Source: CAVRXQ01 sp963831155
GTDB taxonomy: Bacteria > Actinomycetota > Acidimicrobiia > Acidimicrobiales > Bog-793
NCBI GenBank assembly: GCA_963831155.1
Contig: CAWHOY010000006.1
Coordinates: 860,738-924,737 of the forward strand
DNA: 64,000 nt
Reading direction: 5' to 3'
The notes under the pieces: model-generated
Seen by the model: only the letters and a program-made list of their open reading frames with translations
What the model was told of the DNA's origin: nothing
Databases searched by the model: none
Position numbers and translations under genes: made by a program
Shown here: positions 40,139-51,389 of the stretch, piece by piece
Position numbering within the stretch: position 1 is the first letter of the stretch
Layout of the letters: each line of letters opens with the position of its first letter

Positions 40139-40454
40139 CCGGCCCGTCGGAAGTTCGCGAACCTTGCACCAGAGGTTCGGCGGGGCAAGGTCGCCTGCGC
40201 GGGGGATTCGTTGACGCACCAGGCCCCTGGAGTGAGACTGAGCCGACGGGGCGTCACAACGTCAATGGGCACGAGCTATTTGCATCGAGCTGCCTCGGGG
40301 ATCGCGCCCGAGGGCCTTGACCTGGAATCTACCCACGAGAGGGTCGCTTTTGTTTAGGCGGGGATTAAGCCGTAAAGAACGAGACGGGAACGCGGAAAAA
40401 CCGAGGAAAACGCCTGCACCATTAGTCTTTCCGTCGCAAACAGATCGCCCGGAG
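40139..40454. promoter_or_regulatory. Intergenic region upstream of lpd
   Basis: These 316 bp contain no convincing gene. A 7-bp hairpin CCTCGGG/CCCGAGG (40293–40313, 7-nt loop) could terminate the cysDN transcript. The following about 120 bp are lower in GC and rich in A and G runs, as expected of a leader or promoter for lpd. No known riboswitch pattern was recognised. Confidence 0.4.
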
Positions 40455-41885
40455 GTGGGTACGACGACGGATTCAGAACAGCGCGACGAGGAATTCGACG
40501 TCGTCATCATCGGTGGCGGACCCGGCGGCTACGCGACCGCGCTCTACGGTGCAGCAGCCGGGCTCTCGATCGCAATGGTTGAAAAGGACAAGGTCGGGGG
40601 CACGTGCCTGCACCGCGGCTGCATTCCCGCCAAGGAGTTCTTGGAGACGGCCTCGGTTTTCCGTACCGTCGCGACGGCGAAGGAGTTCGGCATCGACGCC
40701 CGCCAGCCGTCGATCGATTTCTCGGTGAGCTTCGACCGCAAGCAGAAGGTCGTCGATCAGCTGTTCAGGGGCTTGAGCGGATTGCTCAAGCACCGCACGG
40801 TGACGACCGTCCCAGGTGTCGGTCAGCTGCAGGCCGATCATTCCGTGCGCGTGACGACGCCGGAAGGCGAAACGACGGTGCTGCGCGGAAAGCACATCGT
40901 TTTGGCGTCAGGATCCGTGCCGCGCTCTATCCCCGGATTCGACGTCGACGGCCAGAGGATCCTCACTTCTGATGAGGTGCTCGACTTGTCGAGCCTGCCG
41001 AAGTCGGTCGCGGTGATCGGTGCCGGTGCGATCGGGTGCGAGTTCGCTTCGATGATGTCGGACCTCGGCTCGCAGGTGACCTTGCTCGAGGCATTGCCGT
41101 CGATCCTCCCCGGATGCGACAAAGAGGTCTCCGATGTCGTCGTGCGTTCGTTCAAAAAGCGCGGTATCGACATTCACGTCGGCGTCGCCGTCCGGGGCCA
41201 CGATCCGAAAAAGCGCAACACCACTGTGATCTTCGGCGATAACGAGCGCGTCGAGGTCGACGCGGTGATCATCTCGGTCGGGCGCCGTCCGCTCTCCGAC
41301 GGTTTGCTCGCAGAGGGGACCGGCGTCGACGTCGACGAGCGCGGGTTCGTGCGCGTCGATCCGTTCATGCGGACGAGCGCGCCGGGTGTCTTCGCCGTCG
41401 GTGACCTCGTCGAAACGCCGCAGCTCGCGCACGTCGGCTTCGCGGAAGGGATACTCGTGGTCAAAGAGATCCTCGGCGAAACCGCGATCCCCGTCGACTA
41501 CGACAAGGTGCCGTGGTGCATCTACTGCCACCCGGAGGTCGCCTTCGCCGGCCTCAGCGAGGAAGCAGCACGCGCCCGCGGACTCGACGTCGTCGTGCAG
41601 CGCGATCCATACGGCGGCAACGGGCGGGCGCGCATCTTGGGCGAAACCGACGGCCTCGTGAAGGTGATCGCGGAACGTGGCGATGACGGTCGCGCCGGCA
41701 GATTGCTCGGCGTGCACATGGTCGGGCCGTGGGTGACCGAGCAGCTCGGTCAGGCGTACCTTGCGGTGAACTGGGAGGCGACTCCCGACGAGATCGGACA
41801 ATTCATCCAGCCGCACCCGTCGCTGTCGGAGACATTTGGCGAGGCGGTGCTCGCGCTGACCGGGAGGGGACTGCACGTTGGCTGA
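40455..41885 (+). CDS. lpd: Dihydrolipoyl dehydrogenase (E3)
   Basis: This protein of about 476 residues is a flavoprotein that reoxidises the lipoyl group of PDH-type complexes. FAD site VVIIGGGPGGYATALYGA, redox-active disulphide GGTCLHRGCIPAK, NAD site VAVIGAGAIGCEFA, second FAD motif GVFAVGDL, and the C-terminal His–Glu pair (HPSLSETFGEAV) are all intact. The frame is open upstream to 40317, but that part reads like non-coding leader; GTG 40455 is chosen as the nearest start before the FAD motif. The 3' end overlaps the E2 gene by 8 bp. Confidence 0.94.
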   Translation: MGTTTDSEQRDEEFDVVIIGGGPGGYATALYGAAAGLSIAMVEKDKVGGTCLHRGCIPAKEFLETASVFRTVATAKEFGIDARQPSIDFSVSFDRKQKVVDQLFRGLSGLLKHRTVTTVPGVGQLQADHSVRVTTPEGETTVLRGKHIVLASGSVPRSIPGFDVDGQRILTSDEVLDLSSLPKSVAVIGAGAIGCEFASMMSDLGSQVTLLEALPSILPGCDKEVSDVVVRSFKKRGIDIHVGVAVRGHDPKKRNTTVIFGDNERVEVDAVIISVGRRPLSDGLLAEGTGVDVDERGFVRVDPFMRTSAPGVFAVGDLVETPQLAHVGFAEGILVVKEILGETAIPVDYDKVPWCIYCHPEVAFAGLSEEAARARGLDVVVQRDPYGGNGRARILGETDGLVKVIAERGDDGRAGRLLGVHMVGPWVTEQLGQAYLAVNWEATPDEIGQFIQPHPSLSETFGEAVLALTGRGLHVG

Positions 41886-44004
41886 CATCACGATGCCGCA
41901 ACTCGGTGAGACCGTCACCGAAGGGACGATCATCCGCTGGTTGAAGCAGATCGGCGATCCCGTCGCGCTCGACGAGCCGCTCTTCGAGGTCTCCACCGAC
42001 AAAGTCGACTCCGAAGTGCCGTCGCCGTTTGCCGGCATCCTTTCGAAGATCTACATCCAAGAGGGAGAAACCGTCGATGTCGGCACGCGGCTCGCCGAGG
42101 TCGTGTCGTTGTCTTCGTCGACCGCAGAAGTGCCGGCCGCCGAGCCATCGACATTCGCGCCGCCAGCGGAGGCGCCGCCACCGCCCGCAGTACCCGAAGT
42201 GACGTCCGAGTGGGCGGCACCACCTCCACCTCCACCTCCTCCGCCGCCGCCACCTCCACCGCCGCCTCCGCCACCACCTCCTCCGGCGCCCGAGTACATC
42301 GCTTCGCCGCAGGTGCCGGAGCCGGCGTTCGCATCTGCGCCTCCGTCGCCACCTCCCCCGGCAGCCCCCGAGGCGGAACCGGCGACTGCGGAATGGGCAC
42401 CACCACCTGCGCCGGCAGCCCCCGAGCCCGAACCTGTCATCTCGACCGCGGCATGGGCGCCACCACCTGCGCCGGCAGCCCCCGAGCCGGAACCGGCGAC
42501 TGCGGAATGGGCACCACCACCTGCGCCGGCAGCGCCCGAGCCCGAACCTGTCATCTCGACCGCGGCATGGGCGCCACCAACTGCGCCAGCAGCCCCCGAG
42601 CCGGAACCGGCGACCGCGGAATGGGCACCACCACCTGCGCCGGCAGCGCCCGAGCCCGAACCTGTCATCTCGACCGCGGCATGGGCGCCACCACCTGCGC
42701 CGGCAGCCCCCGAGCCCGAACCGATCGTCCCGACAGCGGCATCGGCGCCACCAACTGCAGCCGCGTCTCCGGCGGTGGAGCCCGATTTGTTAGAGGAACC
42801 CGAAGTTTCAGAGGAGGAGGAAAAAGAAGAAGAAGAAGAAGAAGAAGAAGAGCGCGTTCCGGTGGGTGCGGTTGCCACCACGGAAGTCTTGGAACGCGGG
42901 CACTCGTGGCGCGCGAGCGTGCTCTCTCCGGTCGTCCGGAAGCTGATCCGGGAAAACGACCTCGATCCGGGTGCGATCGCGGGCACCGGCGCCGGCGGTC
43001 GGATCACTCGCGACGACGTGCTCAGCTACCTTGCGTCTGCTGCGACGACGACGGCGGTTGCGACCCAAGCGGCTACCGCAGCTCCCGCGCCCGCGAATGC
43101 ACCGTCGCCTCCACAGGAGGCGCCGTCGCGCCCTTTGTATGCACCGTCGCCTCCACAAGAGGCGCCGTCGCGCCCTTTGTATGCACCGGAACCTCCACAA
43201 GCGGCGCCGTCGCATCCCGTGTATGCACCATCGCCTCCACAGGCGGCACCGGCGCGTCCCGCGGTCGCGTCGCCGCCTGCGCCGGTCGGCGTGCGGGACG
43301 AGATCGTTCCGTTCTCCGCGGTTCGACGGGTCACCGCCGAGCACATGGTGCGCTCTGTCCAGACCTCGGTGCACACGCTTGTCGCGATCGAAGCGGACTT
43401 CGAGAACGTCGAGCGCGTTCGCAACGAACTCAAGGACCAGTTCCGTGTCGAAGAGGGCATCGGCCTGACGTATTTGCCGTTCGTGGCGCGTGCGGTGATC
43501 GACGTCCTTCACGACTACCCGAACCTGAACGCCTCGGTCGGCGACGACGCGCTCATCGTCCACCATGACATCCACCTCGGTATCGCCGTCGACCTACAGC
43601 GCGAGGGACTGATCGTTCCGGTGATCCACAACGCAGATGGCCAGTCATTGCGCGGCATCGCGCGATCGATCTCCGATATGGCACGGCGCGCTCGCGAAAA
43701 GCACCTGTCGGCAGACGACATCACCGGCGGCACGTTCACGATCACGAATCCCGGGCCGTTCGGGACTTTCATCACCTCGCCGATCATCGCCCAGCCGCAG
43801 GTCGCGATCCTCTCCACCGACGGTGTGAAGCGGAAGCCTGTCGTGATGACCGCACCGGACGGCACCGAATCGATCGGCATCCACTCGGTCGGCGTTCTGG
43901 CGCTGGTGTTCGACCATCGGGCCGTCGACGGCGCCTACGCGTCGGCGTTCGTGCGCGACGTCGCCTCGGTCATCGAGACACGCGACTGGCACGCCGAGCT
44001 GTAA
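41878..44004 (+). CDS. Dihydrolipoamide acyltransferase (E2) with very long repetitive linkers
   Basis: This 708-residue protein starts at TTG 41878. Domains: lipoyl domain (1–76, lipoylated Lys42 in STDKVDSE); a Pro/Ala/Glu linker of about 245 residues with 22 consecutive prolines, three copies of a 38-residue repeat and an acidic run (42811–42852); an E1/E3-binding domain (about 345–385, SPVVRKLIRENDLDPGAI); a second repetitive linker with four YAPSPPQEAPSRP-like units; and the catalytic domain ending with the active-site DHRAVDGAY. It may serve pyruvate or 2-oxoglutarate dehydrogenase; in Actinobacteria one E2 often serves both. It follows lpd by overlap and precedes lipB::lipA by 5 bp. 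Confidence 0.93.
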   Translation: MADITMPQLGETVTEGTIIRWLKQIGDPVALDEPLFEVSTDKVDSEVPSPFAGILSKIYIQEGETVDVGTRLAEVVSLSSSTAEVPAAEPSTFAPPAEAPPPPAVPEVTSEWAAPPPPPPPPPPPPPPPPPPPPPPAPEYIASPQVPEPAFASAPPSPPPPAAPEAEPATAEWAPPPAPAAPEPEPVISTAAWAPPPAPAAPEPEPATAEWAPPPAPAAPEPEPVISTAAWAPPTAPAAPEPEPATAEWAPPPAPAAPEPEPVISTAAWAPPPAPAAPEPEPIVPTAASAPPTAAASPAVEPDLLEEPEVSEEEEKEEEEEEEEERVPVGAVATTEVLERGHSWRASVLSPVVRKLIRENDLDPGAIAGTGAGGRITRDDVLSYLASAATTTAVATQAATAAPAPANAPSPPQEAPSRPLYAPSPPQEAPSRPLYAPEPPQAAPSHPVYAPSPPQAAPARPAVASPPAPVGVRDEIVPFSAVRRVTAEHMVRSVQTSVHTLVAIEADFENVERVRNELKDQFRVEEGIGLTYLPFVARAVIDVLHDYPNLNASVGDDALIVHHDIHLGIAVDLQREGLIVPVIHNADGQSLRGIARSISDMARRAREKHLSADDITGGTFTITNPGPFGTFITSPIIAQPQVAILSTDGVKRKPVVMTAPDGTESIGIHSVGVLALVFDHRAVDGAYASAFVRDVASVIETRDWHAEL
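42220..42285 (+). repeat. Run of 22 proline codons in the E2 linker
   Basis: Twenty-two consecutive proline codons use a mixture of CCA, CCT and CCG. The mixed codons show the run is not simple trinucleotide slippage and is held at protein level. Ribosomes stall on such runs without EF-P. Confidence 0.95.
42394..42735 (+). repeat. Tandem 114-bp repeats in the E2 linker
   Basis: Three near-identical copies of a 114-bp unit encode WAPPPAPAAPEPEPATAE followed by WAPPPAPAAPEPEPVISTAA. Near-identity at DNA level implies recent duplication, and the copy number may vary between strains. Confidence 0.85.
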
Positions 44005-44009
44005 CCGAG

Positions 44010-45667
<1,658 letters not shown>

Positions 45668-45671
<4 letters not shown>

Positions 45672-46798
45672 GCAGGACCGATCTCCGCGCGGCTCGCCGC
45701 GAACGCGCGGACAAGGTGCGCGCTCGGATCACCGAGCTCGAAATCGATGCGCTGCTGCTCTCGATCGGCGCCGATCTGCCGTGGCTCACCGGCTACCAGG
45801 CGATGCCGCTCGAGCGGCCGACCGTGTTGGTGTTCTCATCCGATGCCGAACCGACCTTGGTTGTCCCGAGGCTCGAGGCGCCGCGTGTCGATCACGACGA
45901 GACGCTCTTTTCACTTCGCCCATACGAGGAGACCGAAGACGCTGTCGGGATCGTCGCCGACCTCGTCGGCGAGCCCGACCACGTGGCGTTCTCGGACCGC
46001 GCCTGGGCGGGACTGATCTTGGAGTTGCAGGCGGCGTTACCCGACGCAATGTTCGACTTGGCGTCGCAGGTGACCGGTCCGCTGCGAGCCGTGAAGGACG
46101 CCCACGAACAGGAGGCGATCGCGCAGGCGGGCGCGGCAGCAGATCGCGTCGCCGAGGCGCTCCTCGGCGGAGAGATCTTGCTCCTGGGCCGCAGCGAAGC
46201 CGACATATCGAGGGAGATCGGCGCGCGGCTGTTGGCCGAAGGCCATCACAGCGTGAACTTCGCCATCGTCGGGTCGGGTCCGAACTCGGCGAGCCCACAC
46301 CACGAGGCGGGGGCGCGAATGATTCGCGAGGGCGACGTCGTCGTCTGTGACTTCGGCGGCAGCTATTCGCTGGACGGAGACGTCGGCTACTGCTCTGACA
46401 CGACGCGCACCGTCGCCGTCGGCGAACCGGGGACGGAGTTCCGCGCGCTCTACGAGGCACTCGAGATCGCGCAGAGCGCCGCGCTCGCCGCGGTCGAACC
46501 CGGCGTCACCTGCGCCGAGCTCGACCGGGTCCCCCGGGCACTGATTGACGATGCCGGCCTTGGCCCGGCGTTCATCCACCGCACGGGGCATGGGATCGGC
46601 ATCGACGAACACGAAGAGCCCTACATCGTCGAAGGCAACGAAGATGCCGTCGTCAAAGGAAACGCCTTTTCGATCGAGCCGGGGATCTACCTCGACCGGC
46701 GTTTCGGGGCGCGGATCGAAGACATCGTCGTCGTCACCGAGGACGGCTCGCGCCCCTGCAACACGACGGAGCATCGACTGGTCGTGCTGGACAAATGA
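45668..46798 (+). CDS. M24 family metallopeptidase (Xaa-Pro aminopeptidase-like)
   Basis: This 376-residue pita-bread-fold peptidase has metal ligands in order: Asp in VCDFGGSY, Asp in CSDTTRT, His in HRTGHGIGID, Glu in SIEPGIYL and Glu in RIEDIVVV. An N-terminal creatinase-like domain (ALLLSIGADLPWLTGYQAM) precedes it, which points to Xaa-Pro peptidase rather than methionine aminopeptidase. GTG 45668 overlaps the lipB::lipA stop by 4 bp; a longer in-frame extension is antisupported by this overlap. Confidence 0.92.
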
Positions 46799-46847
46799 GG
46801 GCCAGACGGCCCATCTGTTGGCGCCGATCCGCCGTTAGCGTCGAAAG

Positions 46848-47720
46848 GTGACGTTTGCCAGGAAGCAGCTCCCGATCGAGCTGCCCGAACGTCCCGTCCT
46901 TGTTGTCGCGCTCGACGGCTGGATCGACGCCGGCTTCGCCGCCGCGACGGCGCTCGCCGCGATCGTCCCGGACATCGAGTCGGAGACCTACGTCACCTTC
47001 GACCCCGACGAGCTCATCGACCAGCGGGCGCGCCGGCCCCGGCTGCGCATCGACGACGGCGTGCGGACCTCGATCTCCTGGCCGGAGCCGGCGATCATCG
47101 TCGGACGCGACCGGATGGGAACCGGGGTTGCGTTGCTCATCGGTCCCGAGCCCGACTATCGCTGGAAGCCGTTCACCGAGGAAGTCGTCGGCATCGCGAA
47201 GGAATTGGACGCGCGCATCGCAGTCGGCCTCGGTGCGTTCCCGATCGCGGCACCCCACACCCGGCCGATCAAGCTCACCTCGACGGCGTCGAAGCCCGAG
47301 TTGACGAAGAGGGTCGGCTTCATGCACGGCTCCGTCGATGTGCCGGCGGGGATCGGCGAGGTCATCAGCCATGCCTGCGACGAGGCGGGGATCCCCGCCG
47401 TCGGGTTGTGGGCGCGCGTGCCGCACTACGTCGCGGCGATGCCCTTCGCGCCCGCCGCGCTGGCGCTCGTCGAAGGACTCTGTGAAGTCGCCGGTCTCGT
47501 CTTCGGCACCGACGCGCTGCGCGAAAGTGCCGACGAGGCTCGCCGCCAAGTCGACGAACTCATATCCCAGTCCGACGAGCACAAGACGATGGTCAAACAG
47601 CTCGAGGAGCAGTTCGACGCCGGCGCGGAACCGGTGATCGGCTTCGAAGGCGAGTCACTGCCGACGGGGGAGGAGATCGCCGCCGAGCTCGAGCGCTATC
47701 TGCGCGGCGAGAACGGATGA
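46848..47720 (+). CDS. PAC2 family protein
   Basis: This 290-residue protein is related to eukaryotic/archaeal proteasome assembly chaperones. It has the actinobacterial PAC2 pattern: PVLVVALDGWIDAGFAAATAL, TYVTFDPDELIDQRARRP, and GLWARVPHYVAAMPFAPAAL. A coiled-coil-prone C-terminus (SADEARRQVDELISQSDEH) follows. Its role in proteasome-bearing actinobacteria is presumed but unproven. It overlaps the next gene by 4 bp. Confidence 0.9.
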   Translation: MTFARKQLPIELPERPVLVVALDGWIDAGFAAATALAAIVPDIESETYVTFDPDELIDQRARRPRLRIDDGVRTSISWPEPAIIVGRDRMGTGVALLIGPEPDYRWKPFTEEVVGIAKELDARIAVGLGAFPIAAPHTRPIKLTSTASKPELTKRVGFMHGSVDVPAGIGEVISHACDEAGIPAVGLWARVPHYVAAMPFAPAALALVEGLCEVAGLVFGTDALRESADEARRQVDELISQSDEHKTMVKQLEEQFDAGAEPVIGFEGESLPTGEEIAAELERYLRGENG

Positions 47721-48448
47721 CCGCTGGTCCAGCCGACAGCGCGAAGAGCGCGGCTGCGGTCATCTTCGACATGGATGGGCTCCTCGTTGACACCGAGCCG
47801 ATCTGGAATCGCGTGCAGGCCGAGACCTTCGATCGCGTCGGCGTCGACATCCGGCCCCTTCTCGGTGCGGGACTCATCACCGGCATGCGCGCCGACGAGG
47901 CGGTCGCGTTGTTCCGCCAGCGGCTCGGCTTCGACGGGGCGACGGACTCCGAGCTCACCGAGGCGATCGTGCTGGGCGTGATCGCCGGGATCTCGGACGA
48001 GGCGTGGTTGTTTCCGGGCGCGATCGACGCGGTGGAGTTCTGCGAGGCGCACAGCCTGCGGCTCGCCCTCGCCTCGGGGTCGGTGACGCCGGTGATCGAC
48101 GCCGTGCTGGATCGCTTCGATCTCCGTAAGCACTTTGACGTCGTCGTCTCGGCGGAGCGCGTGCCGCTCGGCAAGCCCCACCCCGCAGTGTTGCTGGCAA
48201 CCGCCGAGGAGCTCGGTGTCGACGCCCGTCGCTGCGTTGTCGTCGAGGATGCGGTGAACGGCTGCATCGCGGCGAAGGCGGCGCGCATGACGGCCATCGC
48301 CATCCCCGAGCCCGGTACCGAAGGCGATCCACGCTGGGCGATCGCCGATCTGGTTCTGGACTCGCTCGCCGAATTCCCGTCTGCAACTGTCGCCGCGTTG
48401 CTCGACGATGTGACGCGCGCCGAGGTGATTCGAGCGGCGATTCGCTGA
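47717..48448 (+). CDS. HAD-superfamily phosphatase (beta-PGM/hexitol-phosphatase-like)
   Basis: This 243-residue phosphohydrolase has motif I FDMDGLLVDTE (nucleophile and acid Asp), motif II LALASGS, the Lys of motif III in PLGKPHP, and motif IV VVEDAVNG. The cap domain lies between motifs I and II, as in beta-phosphoglucomutase-like enzymes. DGLLVDTEPIW is typical of sugar-phosphate phosphatases; the actual substrate is not known. It starts in an ATGA overlap with the PAC2 gene. Confidence 0.9.
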   Translation: MTAGPADSAKSAAAVIFDMDGLLVDTEPIWNRVQAETFDRVGVDIRPLLGAGLITGMRADEAVALFRQRLGFDGATDSELTEAIVLGVIAGISDEAWLFPGAIDAVEFCEAHSLRLALASGSVTPVIDAVLDRFDLRKHFDVVVSAERVPLGKPHPAVLLATAEELGVDARRCVVVEDAVNGCIAAKAARMTAIAIPEPGTEGDPRWAIADLVLDSLAEFPSATVAALLDDVTRAEVIRAAIR

Positions 48449-48454
48449 GGTTGT

Positions 48455-48470
48455 CCGGCCCGCTGGTCGG
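48455..48470. terminator. Small hairpin between convergent HAD and leuS genes
   Basis: CCGGCC pairs with GGTCGG (one wobble) around a CGCT loop and is followed by TTC, in the 27-bp gap between two convergent genes. It is a weak bidirectional terminator candidate. Confidence 0.35.
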
Positions 48471-48475
48471 TTCGA

Positions 48476-50944
48476 TCAGACGACGATGTTGACGAGCCGC
48501 GGTGGCTTGGTGACGATGCGGCGCGGCTCGTTGCCACCCAGGTGGTGGACGACCGCCGAAGAGGCGAGGGCCAAGTCGATGAGCTCGGCTTCGGAGATCG
48601 TTGCCTCGACACGGATCCGGTCGCGGACCTTGCCGTTCACCTGGATGACGAGCGTCACCGACTCCTCGGTCAAAAGCTCGGGATCAGCGAGGGGCCAGGT
48701 TTGCTCATGGACGTGCCCGCCGTTGCGCTTCTCCCATGCTTCGGCCGCCAGGTGCGGTGCCATCGGCGCGAGGAGCTTCAACAGCACATCGATCGATTCA
48801 TCGACGACGGATCGATCGACATCGGAGCGCAAAGCCTGCACGATCGCCCGGCGCAGTTCGCGGACGCGGGCGACGGCGGTGTTGAACTCGTAGCGAACGA
48901 AGTCTGCGGTGACGGCGTCGATCACCCGGTGCGTCTCTCGCCGCAGCGTCTTCTCGTCGAACGCCATCGCCGAGCGGCCATCGACATCGGTCCCCCGCGC
49001 GACCGAATCGGTGTCCGTTGCGAGCTGCCAGACCTGGCGCAGAAAGCGCGACCCGCCGTCAATGATCTCGCTCGATTGGTCGCTCCAGTCGAAGTCGTCG
49101 ACCGCCGGCGCGACCGAGAGGTGAAACAGCCGCAGCGCGTCGGCGCCGACAGTTTCGAAGTACTCGTTCGGGTCGATGACGTTTCCCTTCGACTTCGACA
49201 TCGCCCGCCCGCCGAGGCGGATCATCCCTTGGCAGAAAAGCTGCGTGAACGGCTCGCGGATCTCCGCTGGCGCCAGCCCCAAGTCGCCGAGTGCCTTTGT
49301 GTAAAAGCGCGCGTAGAGGAGGTGCAAGATCGCGTGGGTGATGCCACCGATGTACTGGTCGACGGGCATGAAATGGCGCGCCGACTCCAAGTCGACGGGC
49401 TCTTTCTGATCCTTCGGCGAGCACATCCGCAGGAAGTACCAGGACGAGTCGACGAAGGTGTCCATCGTGTCGGTCTCGCGCCGCGCCGGTCTGCCGCATC
49501 GCGGACAGTCGACGTGAAGGAATCCCTCGTGATGGTTGAGCGGTGACTCGCCGGTCGGCGTGAACTCGACGTCGTCGGGCAAAAGGACCGGGAGCGCCGA
49601 TTCCGGCAAGGGGACGACACCGTCGGTGTCGCAATAGACGATCGGGATCGGACAGCCCCAGTAGCGCTGCCGGCTGATCAGCCAGTCGCGCAGGCGGTAC
49701 TGGACGTGGGGCTCACCGGCGCCCCGGCCGACGAGCCATTCGACGGCGGCTTCTTTCGCCCGTGCGATGTCGAGTCCGTCCATGAAGCCGCTGTTGACCT
49801 TTTCCCCGGTACCGGTCCAGGCGCCGCCCACGAAATCGTTCGGCGGCTCGACGGTGTGGATGACGGGAAGGCCGTGGATCGTCGCGAACTCGAAGTCGCG
49901 CTCGTCCTCGCCGGGTACGGCCATGATCGCGCCCGTGCCGTAGGTCGAGATGACGTACTCGGCGACGTAGATCGGGATGCGCTCGCCGTTGAAGGGATTG
50001 ATCGCGAAGCTCCCCGTCGGCGCGCCGCGCTTTTGCGCCGCGTCGTCGGCCATCCGTCGGACGTCCGTCTCGGTCGAAGCGACGCGTCGCAATTCTGCGA
50101 CCTGCTGCGCGTTATCGGGCGTCGCCAGCTCGTCGACGAGCGGATGCTCGGGCGCGAGGGCAAGGAAGGTGGCCCCGAAGCCGGTGTCGGGGCGCGTCGT
50201 GAAGACCTCGATCGCAAGCTCGTCGTGGCCATCGACAACAAAGCGCAGACGCGCGCCCTCGGATCGCCCGATCCAGTTGCGTTGCATCGTCTTCACGCGC
50301 TCGGGCCAGTCGAGCCAGTCGAGCGCCGACAGGAGATCGTCGGCGTATTTCGTGATGCGCAAGAACCACTGCTCCAACAACCGCCGCTCGACGAGGTCGC
50401 CGGACCGCTCACAGGTGCCGTCGGGGAGGACCTGTTCGTTGGCGAGCACGGTGTGGCATCCCGGACACCAGTTGACAGGAGCCTCTGCGCGGTAGGCGAG
50501 GCCCGCTGCCAGAAAGCGCAAGAAGATCAGCTGGTTGAAGCGCATGTACTCCGGATCGTGGCTTTTCACCTCGCGGCGCCAGTCGTAGACGGCACCGAGC
50601 CGGATCACGCTCGAGCGCAGCTCCTCGATGCGGGCTTCGGTGTACTCGCGGGGACTGCGCGCCCCACCCTTGATCGCCGCGTTCTCGGCGGGGAGCCCGA
50701 ACGAGTCGAAGCCGAAGGGGGAGAGAACGCCGTATCCCTGCATCGTGCGAAAGCGGACGAGGGTGTCGCCGAAGGTGTAATTGCGGATGTGGCCCTGGTG
50801 GGCAGGCCCGCTCGGGTACGGATACATGCAGAGCACGTAATAAGCACTGCGCGGATCGTCGCCGTCTATCTCGTAGGTGCCGTCTTCGGCCCAGCGCCGC
50901 TGCCAGCGCTCTTCGACCGACTTGAAGTCGTACGGCTCGACCAT
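48476..50944 (-). CDS. leuS: Leucyl-tRNA synthetase
   Basis: This class I synthetase of about 822 residues has the ATP-binding HIGH-type motif in YPSGPAHQGHIRNYTFGD, the KMSKS motif as AMSKSKGNVIDP, the editing domain in the middle (TTRPDTGFGATFLALAPEH) and the zinc-type cysteines HVDCPRCGRPARRET. ATG 50944 gives MVEPYDFKSVEERWQ, the usual LeuS opening. It is divergent from the tRNA-Ala gene. Confidence 0.96.
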   Translation of the reverse strand: MVEPYDFKSVEERWQRRWAEDGTYEIDGDDPRSAYYVLCMYPYPSGPAHQGHIRNYTFGDTLVRFRTMQGYGVLSPFGFDSFGLPAENAAIKGGARSPREYTEARIEELRSSVIRLGAVYDWRREVKSHDPEYMRFNQLIFLRFLAAGLAYRAEAPVNWCPGCHTVLANEQVLPDGTCERSGDLVERRLLEQWFLRITKYADDLLSALDWLDWPERVKTMQRNWIGRSEGARLRFVVDGHDELAIEVFTTRPDTGFGATFLALAPEHPLVDELATPDNAQQVAELRRVASTETDVRRMADDAAQKRGAPTGSFAINPFNGERIPIYVAEYVISTYGTGAIMAVPGEDERDFEFATIHGLPVIHTVEPPNDFVGGAWTGTGEKVNSGFMDGLDIARAKEAAVEWLVGRGAGEPHVQYRLRDWLISRQRYWGCPIPIVYCDTDGVVPLPESALPVLLPDDVEFTPTGESPLNHHEGFLHVDCPRCGRPARRETDTMDTFVDSSWYFLRMCSPKDQKEPVDLESARHFMPVDQYIGGITHAILHLLYARFYTKALGDLGLAPAEIREPFTQLFCQGMIRLGGRAMSKSKGNVIDPNEYFETVGADALRLFHLSVAPAVDDFDWSDQSSEIIDGGSRFLRQVWQLATDTDSVARGTDVDGRSAMAFDEKTLRRETHRVIDAVTADFVRYEFNTAVARVRELRRAIVQALRSDVDRSVVDESIDVLLKLLAPMAPHLAAEAWEKRNGGHVHEQTWPLADPELLTEESVTLVIQVNGKVRDRIRVEATISEAELIDLALASSAVVHHLGGNEPRRIVTKPPRLVNIVV

Positions 50945-51049
50945 CAAAAAATCGTAGCTACCAGGAGAGATCCTCCAACTCGCCGCTCCCGTGCTGAAAC
51001 AAAACGTTCCTGAGAATCAGGTTGTCGCTGGTAGATTGCGTCGGGCAGC

Positions 51050-51126
51050 GGGGGCGTAGCTCAGTTGGTAGAGCGCTTGACTGGCAGTCAAGAGGTTCGA
51101 GGGTTCAAGTCCCTTCGCCTCCACCA
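51050..51126 (+). tRNA. tRNA-Ala (anticodon GGC)
   Basis: A complete cloverleaf is present: 7-bp acceptor stem including the G3·U70 wobble that defines alanine tRNAs, D-arm, anticodon stem CTTGA/TCAAG around loop CTGGCAG (anticodon GGC, reads GCC), T-arm GAGGG…CCCTT type with TTCAA, discriminator A and encoded CCA (51124–51126). A genomic island begins immediately 3' of it, the classic integration position for tyrosine integrases. Confidence 0.97.
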
Positions 51127-51185
51127 CAAAATCCGCAGGTAGAGGCATAGAATGGCGCTGCCGAGTTCGGCGGTCATTCGAGCCT

Positions 51186-51206
51186 CATCCCTACAAAATC
51201 CCTACA
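51186..51206 (+). repeat. Left copy of att/arm-type 21-bp repeat
   Basis: Two ATCCCTACA motifs separated by AA, preceded by C, lie 60 bp after the tRNA. The same arrangement with one base difference is found at 63871–63891 in the same orientation. Tandem short repeats near the ends of an island are what integrase arm-binding sites look like. Confidence 0.65.
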
Positions 51207-51389
51207 GATTCCGGCGCCGCCGGTATCTGAAGGGGTAATCTGATGTGAGTCGGTTGACGAATCGCACGATCCGAGCACGGTTCGGCCTCACAGTCCCGTT
51301 GCGGTGCAGCGCCGAGTGACAGAGGTGAATCGAAGATGGATCGGACGAAGTAGTCGACTGTAGCATGGTCCGCATCCCGAGGAAGCGAT

